Shown here one piece after another: positions 59,432-64,000 of a stretch of 64,000 bases of DNA. Location of the stretch: positions 7,390,394-7,454,393 of the forward strand of contig CM038470.1 in the NCBI GenBank assembly GCA_021464415.1, written 5' to 3'. A model generated the notes under the pieces. The model was not told the origin of the DNA. It made no database searches and saw nothing but the letters and a program-made list of their open reading frames with translations. This DNA comes from Lonicera japonica. Taxonomy: Eukaryota; Streptophyta; Magnoliopsida; Dipsacales; Caprifoliaceae. Position 1 is the first letter of the stretch. Every line of letters begins with the position of its first letter. Position numbers and translations under genes: made by a program.

Positions 59432-59963
59432 GGGTCCGTTTGGTTCGAGTTTTTGGTGATTCCTGGAATCCTAATTTCCTTTCCGGAGAGGATTCTATTG
59501 TTTGGTTCAAGTTTTGGCAAGAAATTTAGGATTCCTAGGAAACCTGAATTCCCCCATTTTGCCAAATTTTATTCCCAAGAAAATTGGGAGGAATCCTTGG
59601 ATTTCCTTTTGTAGGAATCATCTTTTTTTTTCCTATAAAATGAAAAAATTATTTTTTTTTACAGAAAATGAAATTTTTTTTTCCAGAAAATGAAAAAAAT
59701 AAAAATTATAGAAAACAAAAATTATATTTTTTTCCAGAAAATGAAAAAAAAATTTTTTTTTCCAGAAAACGAAAATATTTTTTTTTTTCCAGAAAATGAT
59801 GAAAATTTTTTTTTCCAGAAAAAAAAAAAAATATTTGCCGATTTGATTCCTAAAATTCCAACTAAACGAGCGCTAATAGATTGGAATAAAGGATGCCAGG
59901 AATAAAGGTTTTCTGGCATCTAAAATGCCAATTCCATTCCTAAAGCTCGAACCAAACGAGCCC
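59432..59963. mobile_element. Tourist-like MITE, second of the pair
   Basis: Ends GGGTCCGTTTGGTTCGAG and, inverted, GGGCTCGTTTGGTTCGAG are PIF/Harbinger type, and TAA flanks both sides (59429-59431 and 59964-59966). The centre (59625-59830) is a cluster of TTTTTCCAGAAAATGAAAA-like units, about seven of them. Confidence 0.92.
59630..59830. repeat. Tandem array of CCAGAAAATGAAAA units inside a MITE
   Basis: Seven or so units of roughly 25-30 bp, each with a T-run followed by CCAGAAAATGA and an A-run, fill the core of the MITE at 59432-59963. T- and A-runs vary in length. Confidence 0.85.
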
Positions 59964-59966
59964 TAA

Positions 59967-61207
59967 GTGTCTACTAATTTGGCGTGTGTGTATTGATTAT
60001 AATATACTTGCACATGGTACTCCAAAATTACTAAATAGCTAATACACATGTAGGGCTGGTAATTCGGGTTCGTGTATTATGTTTATGTCATGTCAAAACA
60101 CAAATATTATAGTATTAGTGTCAACTTGAGCATGATCCGTTTAACTAGTTGTGTTATTTATGTTAATTTGAACACAACTTGTTTATTTTACAAGTTACAC
60201 GACCCAATTAATCCGTTTAATAAATATATTATGTTAAATTTGCAATTCGACACGACACGATTAATTTAATAATATAATATTAATAATTAAGTCTCATGTA
60301 AAAAATAATTAACTTATTTTATAGTAATTTTAATTTTTTAATAAGTATTGTATTAATTGTTAGTCAATTTTAAATTAACAAATTAACTCAAAACGAAACT
60401 CATTTAATTTATAAATTAAGCGTGTTTTATTTAAAATTGACTCAAATCTATTTATACTTAATTAAAATTTGTTAACTTGGTGTTGTGTGAAATATTATAG
60501 TGTCGAATCTATTTATACACAAGTTTGACAATGCAACGTGTACGTGGGGATCCTGGCTTGAGATAGTCAGACAACTGCAAAGAATACGAGTGGTCCAAGT
60601 GGGGTGTAAATTGTGAAATGAAGACATGGGGCACGTGGCGATGGACGCTACTTTTAACAACCTAATTCAATCCACTCTCGCCAAACTTACCGGTACAGCC
60701 AAAGTTGCCGTCTCTTACAAATAATCAAGCACCCAAACTTTTTTTTTTTTTTTTTTTCTAATATATCTTGTCTCTCTTCATCTCCACTTTCAATGCATTT
60801 GACCCCATCTTTTTGAAAACCAAGTAATTTTCTTTCTCTCTCGACGAAGTCAATGCGCCTGATTTTTGAGCTTTTAACACGTGTCCAATTTAGTCAGTGG
60901 TTTTGATTGATTCGCTAGGAAAAGATTTTCCTTGTGCCAATGCAAGTGCACCAACTCTTTTCCCCTTATGGAGATGTAACGGAAATCAAAATAATAATTA
61001 GGTATAAACTAATTTATACCATCCTCTAACATTGTTAAGTTGGCTTCGTTAGCTACTATATTAACCACAAGAGAACAAGGCTCGAATTTATAAATAAAGA
61101 ATCTAATTATTATAATTAAACACTAAAATTGAATAATTTAATTTTATACTAAAATAATAGTTCTAAATTATTTGAGCTAATTCACACTATAATCAAACGT
61201 TTTGTAA
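59967..61207. other. Intergenic DNA between MITEs
   Basis: AT-rich. A hormone- or light-type GGCACGTGGC G-box occurs at about 60630, but no gene start is near. CT-rich tracts at 60740-60850 recall an untranslated leader. No coding frame was recognised. Confidence 0.4.
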
Positions 61208-62131
61208 GGGTGTGTTTGGATATGTAGTTTTAAAATTCTATAAAAATTGTAATTTTATAATATTACAATACCATTGTTTCGATTGCACGTAGTTTTCATT
61301 TAAAATTCTAATATAATTCAAAATTTATTTATTTGGCTAAATTATAGAATTCATTTAAAATTCTAAATAGACAATAAGGAGGTTATAGCAGAAGTTCATT
61401 TAATATATATACTTTGTATATACATATATATACATTATATTTAATGTATACGTACATATATGTAATATATATACACGTATACATGTAAAAGTCTTTTATA
61501 ATGAGAAAGAAGAAATAAGTGAGGTGAGAGTTGTAAGTGTACATATGTAATTTATATATATATATATATATATTTTGATCAAATGTTTTTCTGTTCAGAA
61601 AAGTAAAATATTTTCAGTGATATTTATACTTTGATTAGTGTGAAAATCTGAAGAATGTTTAGTATGCTCTATAGCTGCCAGTTAACATTTTCTTCTGATT
61701 TTAGTATGCTCTGTGACTGCCATTTTATATGGATCTCTCACATATATATATGCATGTATGTATGTGTCTAGCTGCATTTTTTTTGTTTGGTTTGTGAAAC
61801 AGGGGCTTGAACTGTGAAGGATGGCTTGGGGGTTTGGTGGGGGGGGGGGGGGGGGGCTGGCAAGGTTGGGATGGGTTGGGGTGATGTGAGGTGGGAGGTG
61901 TATGGGGTGGGGGTGGTATGAGTGGTGATGGTGATTTTTTTTAGAATTCAATAGAAATTGGAATTAGAAAACTCTACTATTTTATGGAATTCAATCCTTT
62001 AGAATTTGTGGTTTTGGAATTTCAGTATAATTCCAAAACTATAACCTTTTAACCTATCCAAACAATAGAATTCTAAAACCATCCCTCAATTTCAATTATA
62101 TAGTATGGAATTGGGGTTGTCAAACACACCC
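61208..62131. mobile_element. Tourist-like MITE of 924 bp
   Basis: Ends GGGTGTGTTTGGATATG and, inverted, GGGTGTGTTTGACAACC, with TAA on both sides (61205-61207 and 62132-62134). The left and right subterminal parts are partly complementary (AAAATTCTA phrases). It contains an (AT)n tract at 61553-61573 and a G-run of about 18 at 61839-61856. Confidence 0.85.
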
Positions 62132-62337
62132 TAAGTAAATTTGCGTTAGAACAAGAGAGATGAGAACCAATATCAATACACACTATACCACCCTTATGAA
62201 TGATTTGGAAAGAAGTAAGACATATTCTTTACAATAATTCCAGAGTGTCTTAAAATTTTGATTGAAAATAATTATTAAAATAATATGATATTTATATATT
62301 AGTTGATAAATATAATAATAAAAATGTGTGTCTCACT

Positions 62338-63529
62338 TAGGGGTGTACAATAACCCGACCGAGCCAAAATATAGTTTTTTTTTTTTATAACTACACGGTT
62401 CGGTCCGAAATTTTAGTAGACCGATTTAAATTGATCCGGTCTTCGGCCCTCCTTAATAATTGTGCAAAAAAAAAAAATGAAATAGGCCGGACTAGTTATA
62501 TTTATATATATAACTTCTTTTTTTATCAAACCCTAACTATTATTTCTTCTATCAGTCGCCCATTCCTCTGCGCCTCTCTCTTTTTAACGGACCATCGCCA
62601 CGTTCTCCTTTGCCGGTCTCTCTCCCCTCCGCCCACTCCTCTTTGCCTCTATCTCTTTAACGATCTCTATCTCTCTCTAGATCATTGCTGCTCTATCTCT
62701 CCAATGATCTTACACCATGATGCATCACTTGTTGTCTTTGAAGAATTGAATCATTCTTAGTGCCAACTCCACCACACCATTCTCTTTCTCACTCGTCACC
62801 ACTAGTACCCCTTATTTCTCTCTCTCATTTTTTTCACCACTCTGTTTTGGGTCTTTGGTTTAGTTTTGGGTGGTGTTATTTACACCCCCAAATCTGTCAC
62901 AAAAACACCTCTCCAAAATTTAACTAAAAACACATTTTAACACCATCTTATTTGTCACAAACACCCCCTCCATTGCATGATGTTAAGTGAGTGCTTAGCA
63001 ACTCACTCTCTTCATGTAAGCCGAGTTTATGTAAGTGGACTCACCTCCTATTAGGTGGGCCTTATTTGAAAAACACTTCAGTAATTCATTGCCTGATATT
63101 AGGCAAATTATTACAAATAAACTTTTCCCAAGCGGAGCGGTTGTGTGCGTTTGCACTCACTTCTCATTAGGAGAGTTTTAAGGGGTGTTAGTGATTAAAA
63201 ATTTACATTTGAAAGGTGTTTGTGACAAGTGAGGTGTTTGTGACAGAAATGATGGGGGGTAAATAACACCGCCCTTAGTTTTAGGTTAGTTATGAAAAAT
63301 AAGCAAGAAGATCTGTAATTTTTGAGTTAAACCAGATGAGTAAATAAGTAAATCTAATTTTGCAAAAACCTAGTTTTTTTTACCATAATTTTTGGCCAAA
63401 CTGAATGGACCGACCAAGACCGGCCCAATTAATACGGTCTAGTCCAGACTGGTCTTCAATAACCCTTTGGTCTGGTCCGATATATTGTATAGGTTAACAG
63501 TCCGGTTAACCCGACTGTGAAGACCCCTG
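62338..63529. mobile_element. Non-autonomous hAT-like transposon
   Basis: Left end TAGGGGTGTACAATAACCCG and inverted right end CAGGGGTCTTCACAGTCGGG are hAT-like. Subterminal GGTCCGG/CCGGTC-type phrases pair across it. The 8-bp flanks (CTCACT and TACTACT sides) only partly agree. A CT-rich coding-like stretch at 62520-62760 shows no known family. A separate MITE lies nested inside. Confidence 0.65.
62868..63274. mobile_element. MITE nested inside the hAT-like element
   Basis: Ends GGGTGGTGTTATTTACACCC and, inverted, GGGCGGTGTTATTTACCCCC, flanked by TTAGTTTT on both sides (62860-62867 and 63275-63282), a perfect 8-bp duplication. Phrases of the type TGTCACAAACACCTC recur at both ends. Length 407 bp. 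Confidence 0.9.
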
Positions 63530-63825
63530 GTACTACTAATGACAAATAAACGTGTGAGACTTTTTTTAAGTCTTGAAATTGAGTTGCCTAGCTAGAATTA
63601 CTACTCCTCCCTGTTTCTTATGTCGACAATCAAGCCCACTGCATGACTTAAATATTATATCAAAATAAAAGGATAGATTGTAGTAACAGCATGTCTTCAT
63701 TAGTCAAAGTTGCTTACGCCGTGGATCACGGTGCTAAAACAATGGTTATAAACCATGTTACTATTGTAAACTCACCAAAAACCCCTCCTCCTTCTCTCTC
63801 TGTCTGTCTCGGTCCCGGTCTCAAA
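63530..63825. other. Probable promoter of the partial gene at the window end
   Basis: About 300 bp between the hAT-like element and an ATG at 63826. The last 80 bp are CT-rich like a plant leader. No clear TATA box was seen. Confidence 0.4.
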
Positions 63826-64000
63826 ATGCTACAACTATTCGGCTCAAACTCCAAATCAAAATCAAAATCAAAACCCCAAACCTCGTGTATCCTAAACCTC
63901 ATAATAATCTCAGGCTCAGTTTGCATAATCTACCTTCTTTTATCACTTTCTTTCGCCCCTCATTCAAATCTCGTACATTTGTCTAATTCTCTACAGGACA
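63826..64000 (+). CDS. Partial gene: N-terminus of a probable DUF604-type membrane protein
   Basis: An open frame starts at 63826 and runs off the window after 58 codons. It reads MLQLFGSNSKSKSKSKPQTS, then a hydrophobic segment (ILNLIIISGSVCIIYLLLSL, about residues 22-41), then FAPHSNLVHLSNSLQD. A short basic N-terminus plus one membrane anchor is the layout of Golgi type II proteins, including the DUF604 family. The spacing, orientation and anchor resemble the DUF604 gene at 52381, so a tandem relative is likely, but the diagnostic domain lies beyond the window. Confidence 0.55.
   Translation, partial: MLQLFGSNSKSKSKSKPQTSCILNLIIISGSVCIIYLLLSLSFAPHSNLVHLSNSLQD

Noticed and set aside
61682..61951. 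Pro/His-rich protein frame on the minus strand
   Set aside because: It reads through the G-run and simple repeats in the centre of a MITE and has no family features.
62431..62760. 109-codon frame as a host gene
   Set aside because: It lies within a hAT-like transposon, contains (AT)n-coded residues and matches no family; at most a captured leader fragment.
1..64000. Bacterial-type systems (CRISPR, operons, toxin-antitoxin)
   Set aside because: All coding evidence is of spliced plant nuclear genes and plant transposons; no spaced repeat array or compact operon is present.

Overview
This is a window of plant nuclear DNA, almost certainly from a eudicot. The genes have many short exons with GT-AG introns, the intergenic DNA is AT-rich, and plant-specific transposons are everywhere (Copia, Gypsy, CACTA, hAT, Tourist and Stowaway MITEs, LINEs, SINEs). 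Every recognisable host gene belongs to a plant family. No tRNA, rRNA, CRISPR or prokaryotic feature was seen. The species cannot be named from the sequence.

Six complete genes and one partial gene can be supported, and I rebuilt their exons by hand: an ATXR2/SDG36-like SET-domain histone methyltransferase (minus, 1060-6471, 15 exons, 493 aa); the peroxin PEX22 (minus, 10445-16176, 8 exons, 277 aa); a U/P-type cyclin (minus, 23069-25915, 2 exons, 223 aa); a two-B-box plus CCT CONSTANS-like protein of the COL11/COL12 type (plus, 36552-38797, 4 exons, 437 aa); a single-exon B-box microProtein of the BBX30/BBX31 (miP1) type (minus, 41183-41536, 117 aa); a DUF604 Fringe-like glycosyltransferase (plus, 52381-56415, 3 exons, 471 aa); and the 5' end of a probable further membrane protein (plus, from 63826) running off the window. 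As I recall the Arabidopsis annotation, this order repeats the block At3g21820 (ATXR2), At3g21865 (PEX22), At3g21870 (CYCP2;1), At3g21880 (COL12), At3g21890 (BBX31), with the DUF604 gene recalling the sister block At4g15240-At4g15250. The window therefore looks like a conserved eudicot gene neighbourhood expanded by transposons.

The rest is mostly mobile DNA. 6.5-10.4 kb: a minisatellite with a palindromic core and a MITE. The PEX22 introns hold two LINE remnants, a SINE with a perfect 17-bp target duplication, and a Stowaway MITE. 16.2-22.9 kb: a Copia remnant broken by a Gypsy LTR fragment, carrying an in-frame 240-bp duplication in its RNase H region, then a CACTA element with perfect ACC target duplications and a Ulp1-protease remnant. 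The cyclin intron carries a small complete LTR element (23941-25225) that has captured a class III peroxidase fragment; its LTRs differ by three indels and, on reading, no substitutions. 26-35 kb: Gypsy LTR-like DNA, a second MITE copy inverted relative to the first, a hAT-like element and a LINE 3' end. 41.6-52 kb: an element with terminal inverted repeats of about 200 bp, a 166-bp MITE with a perfect 9-bp target duplication, an Athila/Tat-like LTR and a tandem duplication. The DUF604 intron holds a Mutator-like element and a SINE. 59-63.5 kb: two adjacent Tourist-like MITEs sharing one TAA, a third such MITE, and a MITE nested inside a hAT-like element.

The host genes do not form an operon or pathway. 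The one functional pairing is the convergent COL gene and B-box microProtein: in Arabidopsis, miP1-type proteins bind CONSTANS-family proteins through the B-box and recruit TOPLESS.
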